Source: Halobacterium sp. KA-4 (GTDB lineage Archaea > Halobacteriota > Halobacteria > Halobacteriales > Halobacteriaceae). From it: a DNA stretch of 64,000 bases. The notes beneath the pieces were generated by a model. It was not told the origin of the DNA. It ran no database searches and saw only the letters and a list, made by a program, of their open reading frames with translations. A program made the translations under genes and the position numbers. The DNA lies in assembly GCF_021028995.1 (NCBI RefSeq), contig NZ_JAJJZG010000014.1:32053-96052 (forward strand), written 5' to 3'. Shown one piece after another: positions 32,813-41,128 of this stretch (the stretch's first letter is position 1; the number at the start of each line of letters is the position of its first letter).

Positions 32813-33038
32813 GCCTGTGTAACGCAGCCGACCCCGCCACTCGAACGTAGCTTTTTGAGGTTCCTGTACAGAAGGGAGGAAACGGAGATGGCGGACGCAC
32901 CGGATACCGAACGGCAGGCGGTCGAACCCGATGCGAGAGGCCCTCAGCGTGTCACAGTAGGGTGGGTCGGTCACTATGAAGTGTGGAGCGAACGCCTTCA
33001 GTCGGTGGGGTGTAGTGCGAACGCGCGCTGTTGCACTT

Positions 33039-34262
33039 CTAGTGGGTGGATGCTACGCGGAAGACGCCGTCGTCGCGGCCAGCGTAATAGAGTGCGGTCC
33101 CGCGGATTGCGGGGGCACTCGTGAGTGCTGGTTGGACGTCAAGCGCGTGCGACCAGTGTACCGCACCGGTTGCGGCGTCGAGTGCGTACAGTGCCTGGTC
33201 GCATAGCACGTATCGGACGTCACCGGCGATGACTGGGGGACGCGATCTAGGGCCAGATGGTGCATTGAGCGTTCGCCGCCATCCAACCGACCCGTCTGCC
33301 GTGTCGAACGCCGCAAGTTTACCGTCCGGCGACTGGACATGGAGGTTGCCGTCCGCGACAGCGACATACGCGCTGCCGTCCTCTGGTAGCGGGACCGATG
33401 CCGTCCATTGTGTCGTGCCATCATCGAGGGAGAGTGCGTAGACGGCGCCCTGGTGCGCGGCGTAGTACAGATTCCGATCGTCGACAGTAAGGGTGGTGTG
33501 ACTTTGGGGGAGGTCGTCTCGCCGCCAGTTTTCTTCGCCCGTCGCTGGATCGAGTGCTGCGACGCCAGCGTCCTCGTGGTTCGCCCCAACAACCGTGTAG
33601 GCGACCCCGTCACGGGCGGCAAGTGCAGTGCCCGAGCCTCCAGCATCATATTGCCAGCGCTCCTTGCCGGTCGCGGGGTTGCGGCCATACACCGTCTCAC
33701 CGCTATCATCGAGAAGCGTGTCCTCGGCGAGCACGGGGGCGTTCGTAGTGGATCCATAGCCACCTACGTTCGTTCGCCAGCATAGTGCGCCATCACGTGC
33801 GTCGTATGCTGCAAGGAATTCTGCAGTCGAGACGAACATTGCGTTGCCGGCGAGCGTCGGCGTCGACTTTCCCGCCGAATACTCAACTGTCCACGACGCA
33901 TTCGAGTCACCCAGCTCAAAGCCTCGATACGCACCTGCATCTCCATTCCCGTCGCTATAGCCAACGAATCCACGGCCATCAGCGAGCGCAACCGACGTGG
34001 CGAGTTTTGTATCACCAGCTGCGACGCCTTCACTAGTCGCCTCATTTGATGGGCCATGATCGGTCGTGGCCCCGGTATTCGCGAAGTCGTGCTGGTAGGT
34101 TGGCCACGCGCCGGTGACGGGGCCGACAGGTGCGTCCTGCTTGTGGTCGCGTGTACTACGGCCGGCGACGCGGCCGAGACAGCCCGTGAGAGAGGTGACA
34201 CCAGCTGCCCCGGCAGCAACAAGTACATCACGACGTGTCTGTCCGCTGGAAGGGATATACAT
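33039..34262 (-). CDS. PQQ-like beta-propeller lipoprotein, paralogue
   Basis: 407 residues. Tat-like start TRRDVLVAAGAAGVTSLTGC with lipobox, then propeller blades (MFVSTAEFLAAYDARDGALC, VYGRNPATGKERWQYDAGGS, VAALDPATGEENWRRDDLPQ, VYALSLDDGTTQWTASVPLP, LYALDAATGAVHWSHALDVQ). The last blade ends ALYYAGRDDGVFRVASTH. Similar in plan to the protein at 13967-15235 but well diverged. Exported and membrane-anchored; ligand unknown. 32855-33124 on the other strand gives only a doubtful frame. Confidence 0.88.
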   Translation of the reverse strand: MYIPSSGQTRRDVLVAAGAAGVTSLTGCLGRVAGRSTRDHKQDAPVGPVTGAWPTYQHDFANTGATTDHGPSNEATSEGVAAGDTKLATSVALADGRGFVGYSDGNGDAGAYRGFELGDSNASWTVEYSAGKSTPTLAGNAMFVSTAEFLAAYDARDGALCWRTNVGGYGSTTNAPVLAEDTLLDDSGETVYGRNPATGKERWQYDAGGSGTALAARDGVAYTVVGANHEDAGVAALDPATGEENWRRDDLPQSHTTLTVDDRNLYYAAHQGAVYALSLDDGTTQWTASVPLPEDGSAYVAVADGNLHVQSPDGKLAAFDTADGSVGWRRTLNAPSGPRSRPPVIAGDVRYVLCDQALYALDAATGAVHWSHALDVQPALTSAPAIRGTALYYAGRDDGVFRVASTH

Positions 34263-34387
34263 TCATGGCGATGGATTCGGCCAGTAAGTAGTCTTCTATT
34301 GCACGGAGTGGCGGCTTACTCGCAGAAGAATCCGTTCGACATGGAAAGTGGACCATAGGATAGCGGTACAAATCTCTATGGTGACTG

Positions 34388-34651
34388 AGTCAACTGCCAC
34401 GGGCACGGTGGCCCGTGGCTTGTCAGTGGACTCACCGCGTCATACCCGAAGGGGTTTCGGGCGTTCACGGGTCGGCATCCCTGACCTTGGGGGCCGGTTG
34501 ACTGCGGCCCGTGGCCGGCGACAACTGTGGGCCGCCGACCACTACAAGACTAGTGGGATGGCATTCACTAAAAGACTGGTATGATGCAGCGACTGTCGGC
34601 TTCCTCCCCGCCCACGGTGGGGAGGGGAATCCGCCTTGGTTTTCTTTTGAA
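34388..34651 (+). mobile_element. 264-base orphan TnpB-type right-end element, copy 1
   Basis: From agtcaactgccacgggcacg to ttggttttcttttgaa. Matches 51757-52020 without a gap over 264 bases, with scattered substitutions; sequence before and after diverges completely. Contains a hairpin ccccgccc/ggggagggg near 34604-34625 close to its right edge. No transposase gene. Read as the non-coding end (omega/re-RNA region) of an IS200/IS605-type element. Confidence 0.65.
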
Positions 34652-34834
34652 ATCGAGGAGCGATTCATCCCCACCCTACTCGCTCCCATTCGGTCGCTCC
34701 TTGAGGGTGGGGGCTTCTCGTCCAATCTGCTATACGCCGTGTTTTGATCGAGTTGCGAGCGAAAAAACGCGCCTAATTCAATATTTTGAATTGGGATTCA
34801 AAACAGTAATGGTGGTGGAGATCCAAATACGTGT

Positions 34835-35353
34835 ATGAGCGACTCAGGAACCATGGATCACACGGCAAAGGTCGCCCGGATTCGAGAGGTTGCGATGACG
34901 GTTCGTGAACCAAAAAATGCGGGGGAAATAGCTGAGGCTGCTGGTGTTGCCCGAAACACGGCCGAGAAGTATCTCACGCAACTGGTCGAAGCAGATAAAC
35001 TCGCGACGATCCAGCGTGGTCGCGAGACCTGCTACTATCCAGATCCAGTCACCCAGTATTTCGATCAGATCCGTGACCTCGTCAACGACCATCGAAAAGA
35101 CGAACTCACGGCTGAATTAGATGCGATCCGGGACGATATCGACGAGTGGAAAGAGGAGTACGATGTGGAGTCTGCCGACGAACTTCGGGCGACCGTCGGT
35201 GGTGATATCCCGGCATCCGAACGCCGACAGCGGCGCCACGACGCAGAGGATTGGGACTACTATGAGCACCAGGCGATGCTCATCAAACAAGCAATTCAGC
35301 TCTATGATACGATCGAGGCGACCCGCGAGAGTCGTATCGCCTCCGCCAACTGA
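34835..35353 (+). CDS. Winged-helix regulator, DUF7342-like (antitoxin-like)
   Basis: 172 residues. HTH in residues ~14-62 (REPKNAGEIAEAAGVARNTA, EKYLTQLVEADKLATIQRGR), then a helical coiled region (DELTAELDAIRDDIDEWKEE) and a second helical part ending TRESRIASAN. The next gene begins 4-13 bases after the stop and encodes a TumE-like protein, so this is probably the regulator/antitoxin. TATA-like tattttgaat (34781-34790) upstream. Start MSDSGTMDHT; the second ATG at 34853 is possible. Confidence 0.82.
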   Translation: MSDSGTMDHTAKVARIREVAMTVREPKNAGEIAEAAGVARNTAEKYLTQLVEADKLATIQRGRETCYYPDPVTQYFDQIRDLVNDHRKDELTAELDAIRDDIDEWKEEYDVESADELRATVGGDIPASERRQRRHDAEDWDYYEHQAMLIKQAIQLYDTIEATRESRIASAN

Positions 35354-35366
35354 CTCGGTGACAGAA

Positions 35367-35840
35367 ATGGGAAATCCACCGATTTCTGGAGACACGCATC
35401 TCCACCGATACGAGGTCCACAAACGAGTTGCAAATCGACTTCAACGGGAAGCTGGTGTGACGACCGTGGAAGCCAACCCAAGTCCGATGCGTCCAGTTCG
35501 TCTCGCGGCGACCCTCGATCGCGCGGTCTTTTTTGACCAGAACACGGACGCTGGCGACGCGACGCTTGAATTCGAGTGGCGCCCTCATTCCACACGGGAT
35601 GAGTTCCGCATCCAGTATAATGAACTGAGGACGCCGTGGTCATGTGGCTGGCATCAGGACGAAACCCACGAGAAACTTGGACCGAGTCACTTCCAAGTTG
35701 ACTACGAAGCGTGGCCAGCACCGCACCGTGAATCTGCATCCTTCACAGATTCGAATCCGATGGCAATCCTCGAAACCTGCCTCACTGAGCTTCGCGACCG
35801 TGTCCCGAGTCTCCCTGACAGCGTTCGCCCGAGTCCGTAG
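35367..35840 (+). CDS. TumE/DUF6516-like protein (toxin-like)
   Basis: About 157 residues: MGNPPISGDTHLHRYEVHKR, LDRAVFFDQNTDAGDATLEF, DEFRIQYNELRTPWSCGWHQ, DETHEKLGPSHFQVDYEAWP. The small beta domain with Y-x-E ... H-Q-D-x-x-H then G-x-x-H-x-Q resembles TumE-type toxins, which have a strand/histidine pattern near the end. Paired with a wHTH gene as in TumE/TumA systems. A GTG at 35358 is an alternative start. Toxicity is inference. Confidence 0.7.
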   Translation: MGNPPISGDTHLHRYEVHKRVANRLQREAGVTTVEANPSPMRPVRLAATLDRAVFFDQNTDAGDATLEFEWRPHSTRDEFRIQYNELRTPWSCGWHQDETHEKLGPSHFQVDYEAWPAPHRESASFTDSNPMAILETCLTELRDRVPSLPDSVRPSP

Positions 35841-35930
35841 GTCGCTACGCGATGGGTTCGACCACGACTATCTCGTGCTTGAGGCGGGAGGTTTTGCGTT
35901 AGCCGTCGGTCTCGAAGAGGAGGTCGATAT

Positions 35931-36206
35931 CTCAACAGTACGGCGCTTTACTTCACGCTGACCGACGGCGACGCCGAGCTCCCCTGTATGATTTGGGCGA
36001 ACCGTTACCGGGAGATGGACGCCGGCCTCGAGGACGGGACTGAGGTCATCCTCGAGGGCGATATCGACTACTGGGTCGAAGGTGGGAAACTCGACCTCAA
36101 ACCGTGGGAGGTGATCGTCGTCGGCGACGGCGACCAGGCGGCTGCAGTCGAGCGACTGCGAAGCGAACTCGAAGAGCGTGGCTGGTTCGGTGACGACAAC
36201 CATTAG
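35931..36206 (+). pseudogene. Exonuclease VII large-subunit fragment (OB fold only)
   Basis: LNSTALYFTLTDGDAELPCM, IWANRYREMDAGLEDGTEVI, LEGDIDYWVEGGKLDLKPWE, ERLRSELEERGWFGDDNH match the N-terminal OB domain of haloarchaeal XseA. It lacks the first ~50 residues and the whole catalytic part, and the frame upstream of 35931 is unrelated. An internal ATG (35988) could start a 72-residue OB protein, but loses two strands. Probably a relic. Confidence 0.75.
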
Positions 36207-36408
36207 CGTTCTCAGAGCGGGGTGGTGTCGTCACGTCCCTCCGAGGGGACGCCCGGTACGACATCTAGAGCACGACCATTCCAAGGCTGTCGGCACTGAC
36301 GTCCGTTACGAACGGTATCTACTAATTCAACTCTCGCTCTTGTCGGGATGAGGAGGGGGATCGTAAGGAGACCAGATATTCAGCGCCGAATGGACCACGC
36401 CGTTGAGA

Positions 36409-36864
36409 TTATTTCTCTGCGCGGCGGTCTTCGATATCTGCGATAAGGGCTTCTACTCGTTCTTCTGCAGTTTTGGAGTGCTCGCTTGTCGACTCGGTTC
36501 TTTCACCTCGATCGATACTGGGGACTTCCTGTTCCCAGCCCTGCTTGGCGTAGGCGTCGTCAGGCGCCTTCTCAAAGCGTTGAACGGCTGAATCGAGCGA
36601 TACAAGTCGTTGCTTTAGCTCGTTGGCCCGATGCGGATCGATATAATAGATTGTTTCTGCTCGTTCGAAGAGCCGATCCTCGAAGAGGCGAGTCATCGCT
36701 TTTGATGCACTTGCCTCGCTGAGGTCTGTTCGAGCTGCGATTTCACTGGGCGTGAAGCCGTACTTGTGGTGTGCGACGAGGAAACTGAGGACTTCGTACT
36801 TGTTCGTATCCGGCTTAACCGGGGATTGGTCGTTATTTGTGAGCTCGTCGACGGGAACTGGCAT
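36409..36864 (-). CDS. MarR-like winged-helix regulator
   Basis: 151 residues. HTH core residues ~22-75: NKYEVLSFLVAHHKYGFTPS, EIAARTDLSEASASKAMTRL, FEDRLFERAETIYYIDPHRA. The C-terminal 60 residues are acidic and coiled-coil-like (SKTAEERVEALIADIEDRRA). This type often sits before a toxin gene in haloarchaeal plasmids, but downstream there is only a short frame of 30-odd residues, so the partner may be lost. Confidence 0.82.
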   Translation of the reverse strand: MPVPVDELTNNDQSPVKPDTNKYEVLSFLVAHHKYGFTPSEIAARTDLSEASASKAMTRLFEDRLFERAETIYYIDPHRANELKQRLVSLDSAVQRFEKAPDDAYAKQGWEQEVPSIDRGERTESTSEHSKTAEERVEALIADIEDRRAEK

Positions 36865-36963
36865 TCTTGCTATTATGTGTTACTAGTTGCCATTACGGTT
36901 TTCGGAGCAGATATTGAACCGGATACTGTTACGTGATTCTCGATGTTCCACGTCTCACGACAC

Positions 36964-38013
36964 TTAATGATCGGCAGCGGGGTGCGTATCGTCATCCCGA
37001 TCACTCTCGATTGGTTCGTAGTCGGCGTCTTTGCCCACGGGGGTGAATCCTGGGACGTAGCTGAATCGTTTCCCGGGCTCGTTGTAGAACATCAACGGGA
37101 GTGAACCTCGGTCGTCGCGAGCGCGGTACTGTGGCTGCCATTCCCGGAATTCTGCCGTTGGCCTGGCAACCTGTGGGGTAGGCAACTCAGCACGTTCGAG
37201 ATCGGTTAGATCGAGGACTCGCACTTCGAATTCACGGGCGAGTTGTTCGGCTCGCGGCGTTAGCTCGGTTGTGTGGCAGAGCACTGGCATCGCCCGGCAC
37301 GCGAACGCCACGGTACACAACCGGAAGAGGACTGCTGGCGTGATCGGATCGCTCGTCCAGTCCTTACATTGGGCGACGATCCAGTCGCTTGGCTCCTGTT
37401 GTTTCTCCCTCCGCGTGGCGACGATGTCGACCTCGAGGCTGAAGAGGTGTTGGCGGGTATCTGCACGGTATCCCCACCGTCCTAGTGCTCGCTCTAGTTG
37501 GTACTCGAGCCACCGGCCGTCACTATCACCACGCCCGCCAACGTGTGGGTCGACCTCCTTGAGACTGAGGTCCGCTTGGTCGGCAAGTACTGGGCTGTCT
37601 TCTGGGACTGATGGGAGGATGTCTCTGAGTGCGGTAGCGTACTCAAGGGCTGTTGTGAACTTCTCAGCGGGTGGTTCGTCGTAGTGATGGGCTGCGGGTT
37701 GCGTTGCTTGCAGTGATCGAATCAGCCAGCACAACTCCTGTTCGATCTGGGTGACCAACTCCATGTAGTCGCTTGCCGAACTCGAGGACCGTTCGTCCGT
37801 CGCTGCATCAGCTTGGTTGGGCTCGGGGAGGAGAGATTTGGCCTCCTTGATTGGCTCGTTCGCTAAGTACAGGAGTCGGCGGGCGAACATCTGCTGGTCA
37901 GTGGTGAGCGTATGGTCGGTCTTGAGGGTGTCACGAACGGACTCGATCGCTTCCGTGAGCCCGCGCAGGTGTTCGTCGTACTCGTCTGGGAGTGGGGATT
38001 CATCCGATGTCAT
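36964..38013 (-). CDS. Mrr-like restriction endonuclease-fold protein
   Basis: About 349 residues from MTSDESPLPDEYDEHLRGLT. N-terminal ~180 residues are helical (ESVRDTLKTDHTLTTDQQMF, EQELCWLIRSLQATQPAAHH). The C-terminal domain has the Mrr/PD-(D/E)xK pattern: LEYQLERALGRWGYRADTRQ (E helix), FSLEVDIVATRR (Asp), WIVAQCKDW (Q-x-K) and AVLFRLCTVAFACRAMPVLC. Last gene of an operon, its start overlapping the previous stop by 4 bases (ATGA). A nuclease that is targeted by the preceding proteins is likely; defence role is inference. Confidence 0.8.
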   Translation of the reverse strand: MTSDESPLPDEYDEHLRGLTEAIESVRDTLKTDHTLTTDQQMFARRLLYLANEPIKEAKSLLPEPNQADAATDERSSSSASDYMELVTQIEQELCWLIRSLQATQPAAHHYDEPPAEKFTTALEYATALRDILPSVPEDSPVLADQADLSLKEVDPHVGGRGDSDGRWLEYQLERALGRWGYRADTRQHLFSLEVDIVATRREKQQEPSDWIVAQCKDWTSDPITPAVLFRLCTVAFACRAMPVLCHTTELTPRAEQLAREFEVRVLDLTDLERAELPTPQVARPTAEFREWQPQYRARDDRGSLPLMFYNEPGKRFSYVPGFTPVGKDADYEPIESDRDDDTHPAADH

Positions 38014-38699
38014 CGTGTGAGTGGGCTTGGAGTGAAGTGCTGTCGCGTCAGCGGCGTCTCTGCAAGCGACGTGAGCGTGGGTTGGCCTTGCTGTTGGAGA
38101 TGGTGGTAGAGTTCGTTTTCGTCGGTGACGGTGACCCATCGGTGACTGTCGACTTCTCGGTAGCGGAGTTCACCGTCGACAGCTACGAGGACGCCCTGTT
38201 CGGTGGTTGCCGTTGCATCGAAGACGAGTACGTCTGGATCCGGATTCGTCCAGCTGCCTCGAATCCACTCGAGCAGCGTGTTGATTGACGGCGGATCGAC
38301 CGGGTTCGGGTAGCGTGGTTCCGCCGGGACGCGTATCGCAACGTCGTCGACGGTGTCACGACGACAGACACGCCAGCCGTCTCCTGTCCATTCGAGTTCA
38401 CGGCGAGTCCAGGTGTCGCCGTCTTTGGGATCGAGGACGAGCCGTCGGGGTGGTGTACCGGGCGGGTTCCATTGAAGGACGCACGTTCCACCGTCCGGGA
38501 GTGTCCCGCTGTCGGTTTGATGCTGGTGTTCGAGTAGTGCAGCGTCGATCTGAGCGCGAGCGCGCCGCAACGTGGCAACTGGATCTCTGACTGGTGTAGC
38601 TGCTGTCTCGTCAGCGGTGGCGGCCGCCTCTAGCTGCCGGTGGAAGCGAGCGTCGATGTCTCGAAGCGCCGCGAGTGCTGGCTGCTGGGTGTCCGTCAT
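38010..38699 (-). CDS. Hypothetical protein of the nuclease operon
   Basis: About 229 residues from MTDTQQPALAALRDIDARFH. N-terminal helices (residues 1-50), then a beta-rich domain (CVLQWNPPGTPPRRLVLDPK, RELEWTGDGWRVCRRDTVDD, VLVFDATATTEQGVLVAVDG, ELRYREVDSHRWVTVTDENE). Not recognised. 4-base overlaps at both ends put it tightly between a DUF7344-like regulator and the Mrr-like nuclease, so it should act with them. Confidence 0.75.
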   Translation of the reverse strand: MTDTQQPALAALRDIDARFHRQLEAAATADETAATPVRDPVATLRRARAQIDAALLEHQHQTDSGTLPDGGTCVLQWNPPGTPPRRLVLDPKDGDTWTRRELEWTGDGWRVCRRDTVDDVAIRVPAEPRYPNPVDPPSINTLLEWIRGSWTNPDPDVLVFDATATTEQGVLVAVDGELRYREVDSHRWVTVTDENELYHHLQQQGQPTLTSLAETPLTRQHFTPSPLTR

Positions 38700-39082
38700 G
38701 AGGGGTCCTCCGATTCTGGCTTGTAGCACGCTGTTTGGAGTCGGCGGATGTATTCGGCGAGCGGTTCGGTTGCATCCGTTGCAGTTGCAGTCTTCGAACG
38801 GCTATCGTAGTCGATGGCACCGCACTCAGCGAGTGTCTCGAGATGTGATTGGGTGAGTGTGATGTAGACGGACGTCCGCTCGTCACTGCCGACTTTGCTG
38901 GGGTCGACTGAATTTTCGATGGCCGCGATTTCGAAGGCGAGTTCGTTAGCGGTGAGCTCGCCGTGGGTACGTGACAATGATAACAAGACGCGGCGCCGAC
39001 GACTATTCGAGATTGCGTTGAACGCAACATCGGGATCCATCGGGATGGCGAGCGACGCCGTATCGTCGGTTGTATCGTCCAT
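38696..39082 (-). CDS. DUF7344-like winged-helix protein
   Basis: 128 residues. PMDPDVAFNAISNSRRRRVL, LSLSRTHGELTANELAFEIA, TSVYITLTQSHLETLAECGA, IDYDSRSKTATATDATEPLA: a wHTH of the type common in haloarchaea (DUF7344 by memory), where R-R-R-R-V-L begins helix 1 and Y-x-x-L-x-Q-x-H-L recognition helix. Likely regulator of the operon. Its ATG is at 39082, directly after the stop of the upstream frame. Confidence 0.82.
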   Translation of the reverse strand: MDDTTDDTASLAIPMDPDVAFNAISNSRRRRVLLSLSRTHGELTANELAFEIAAIENSVDPSKVGSDERTSVYITLTQSHLETLAECGAIDYDSRSKTATATDATEPLAEYIRRLQTACYKPESEDPS

Positions 39083-39364
39083 TCAGACCGCCCCCGCAAT
39101 AGGTGTGGTTCGTCGATGCGCCTGTCGGATTCTCGAGGAGGTGTCGTCGGGGCGGTGTTCGTCGGTGCCGTGCGGGTGCCATGGTAGATACTGCGGTCTC
39201 GGTTCGCGTAGCTGGATACCTGTGGGACTGCTGTCGTCGTCGGCTGTGGCAGTTCGCTGGCGTGCGAATTGTACGGCGTGGTGTGTCAGTGGGTCGTGTT
39301 CAAGAGTGGCGCTCTGTGAGACAGAGTTATCACTGTTGACCCTGGTAATTTGGCTTGCTGTCAT
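39083..39364 (-). CDS. Possible first gene of the nuclease operon, unrecognised
   Basis: 93 residues: MTASQITRVNSDNSVSQSAT, LEHDPLTHHAVQFARQRTAT, SRIRQAHRRTTPIAGAV. Histidine- and arginine-rich, unlike the acidic neighbours, so it may be chance. Kept because the stop abuts the next ATG exactly. Confidence 0.3.
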   Translation of the reverse strand: MTASQITRVNSDNSVSQSATLEHDPLTHHAVQFARQRTATADDDSSPTGIQLREPRPQYLPWHPHGTDEHRPDDTSSRIRQAHRRTTPIAGAV

Positions 39365-39901
39365 CGGTATAGCAGCACGATTCCTCCGGCGCTGCGACGC
39401 CGGGGGATTCCGCGAGAATCGTGCTAATTCTGTGTTGGATAGACTGTGACTTTTATATCGCTGTCACAAACCCTGAATCGCGTATTTGCGCCTTTGAACG
39501 TCTGTACCGCAAGAATCTCCTTGTAGTGTTATCGACCTATTAATTCACACTCCACTACCTCCGGTAGTTAAAAACAAGTCTCTCACAGCCCCCACTCCCG
39601 CGGTACTTCGTGGGGGGTTGCGAGTCTCGTTGTGTTTTATCTATTGAAATTGGACTGTTCCCTACATGAGATATCGCTATAATAGATTAATACACAGAAA
39701 TATTCTCCCTAATTATCCACCTCTTGCGGTATGAAATCCCCGGCAATTAGGTTTCTTAGACAACAATACCAAATACCCAATACAGACTCGACTCATCCCA
39801 TTACGATTTGAACCATGCCACTATGACTATTAATTCGAAACCTTCCTGATAGTCAACATCCTGTCCGGCGAGAAACCGCGTCGCTCACAGCACCAAAGAC
39901 G
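39365..39901. other. A+T-rich intergenic stretch with one hairpin
   Basis: No gene. Contains a hairpin cccccactcccgcggtactt / cgtggggggt (39588-39612: arms ccccca-c and g-tggggg) in otherwise A+T-rich sequence, downstream of the convergent 39902 gene. Could be terminator-like or a regulatory RNA end; nothing more can be said. Confidence 0.4.
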
Positions 39902-40537
39902 TTACAAACGGACCACAGGTGATTCGCCAGTATAGACCACGTCTCTCGATCGTGAATTACGTCGCACGCTAATCTGAGGGTGGTCTGTGAGTCTGTTCGT
40001 GATTGCAACCTTGTACTGGTGGATATCCCTGAAATCAACGACGTCGAGATCGTTCAGCTGCTTTATTTTGGTCCGAAGGGCCTTCCCCGGTAGCTCCCCA
40101 TCTTGAATGAGTACCCACAGGATGTCGTGAATGAGTGACTCCAGGGCCAGTTGCTCTTCGTCCGTCCCAGATTGACAGACACGTGAGGCCACGCTCGGAA
40201 TATCGTCAGTGCCGAATTCGATACGTAGTGAGGATATCTCAGACGGGACTTCATTCGCTGTGGAATCGTATTGACTGGAGTCTTCACACGGGGAAACTAA
40301 CTCCTCTGGCTCACACGATTCTACTAGCTCATCGGCCGAAACGTGAGATGGGTCAACCGCGGTAAGTCGGTACAATCCTCGATGGACGCGATCAACGTAT
40401 CCTTCATCTTGGAGATGCCGTAACCGCTGACTCACATACGATTTGTTTCGGGTGAGTTCATCTGCTAAATACCGCGGGGTGCACCTGCCCTCTCTGAGCT
40501 TCGCTAAAATCAGCTGGTCTGTCTCATTCAAATCCAT
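39902..40537 (-). CDS. Winged-helix DNA-binding protein
   Basis: 211 residues. N-terminal wHTH: MDLNETDQLILAKLREGRCT, PRYLADELTRNKSYVSQRLR, HLQDEGYVDRVHRGLYRLTA. The remaining 140 residues include an acidic linker and a helical C-terminal domain (LALESLIHDILWVLIQDGEL, LRTKIKQLNDLDVVDFRDIH). Found on haloarchaeal plasmids near other accessory genes; target unknown. TATA-like sequence (attagttattagat) lies upstream at ~40570-40584. Confidence 0.82.
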   Translation of the reverse strand: MDLNETDQLILAKLREGRCTPRYLADELTRNKSYVSQRLRHLQDEGYVDRVHRGLYRLTAVDPSHVSADELVESCEPEELVSPCEDSSQYDSTANEVPSEISSLRIEFGTDDIPSVASRVCQSGTDEEQLALESLIHDILWVLIQDGELPGKALRTKIKQLNDLDVVDFRDIHQYKVAITNRLTDHPQISVRRNSRSRDVVYTGESPVVRL

Positions 40538-41128
40538 ACGATAACGTCCTCACTATGAACTAATGACTAATTAGTTATTAGATATTGCGGTCCGAGAGTA
40601 GCATCTAATAGGTAGTTAGAAGAGGAGGTAGAGGGTTATAGGAGCCCACAATTCAACGTTAATCCGCATTTCTCTGAATGATTCACCAATAGACAGAACT
40701 ACCGTGACTTCCACTCAACCGAGGCTGGGCACGTTAGCCATGAACCCGTTATCTCTGATACCACTGAAAACTTCGATGAGGGACTACTCGTTGAACGAGG
40801 GTCACAGATCTCGTCCGTCCACACTTCAGTCGCACCAACTCAGAGACCAGGATAACCACGATAAACGCATAACGCCTCTACAGGCTGAACAGGGCGAGTG
40901 CCTCGGGGCTTGTCCCCGAGGTACTTCACAGAGTCGTACCGAAATATCGTCAAAGTCATCACGAGCGTCCCCCTGTTCGGCTCCCCGTAATCATCACATC
41001 GGACCGAGGCCTTGCTGTCGTCTCGGTCCGCAGAGCGTTGTAAGCGATATGGAGAACACAGACCATCCAAACAGCGTCCCCAGCGAGCAAAAGCGCCTGA
41101 GCCCAAGCCACACGTATTAGCCACGTGC
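40538..41128. other. Region without a supported gene before module A
   Basis: Open frames exist on both strands (e.g. minus 40959-41189 with a hydrophobic stretch LIRVAWAQALLLAGDAVWMV), but starts and composition are doubtful. The short frame around 40870-40925 (LQAEQGECLGACPRG) resembles one at 52210-52250 (LQAAEAECRGACLRE), so the two sites share a small relic. Confidence 0.4.

Noticed and set aside
32888..33124. Plus-strand frame beginning MADAPDTERQ
   Set aside because: Turns basic and low-complexity and overlaps the antiparallel lipoprotein gene; support too weak.
34511..34747. Protein-coding frame over the 264-base element (and its twin at 51880-52317)
   Set aside because: The frames run through the hairpin and continue into unrelated flanks; gap-free length conservation fits a nucleic-acid element better.
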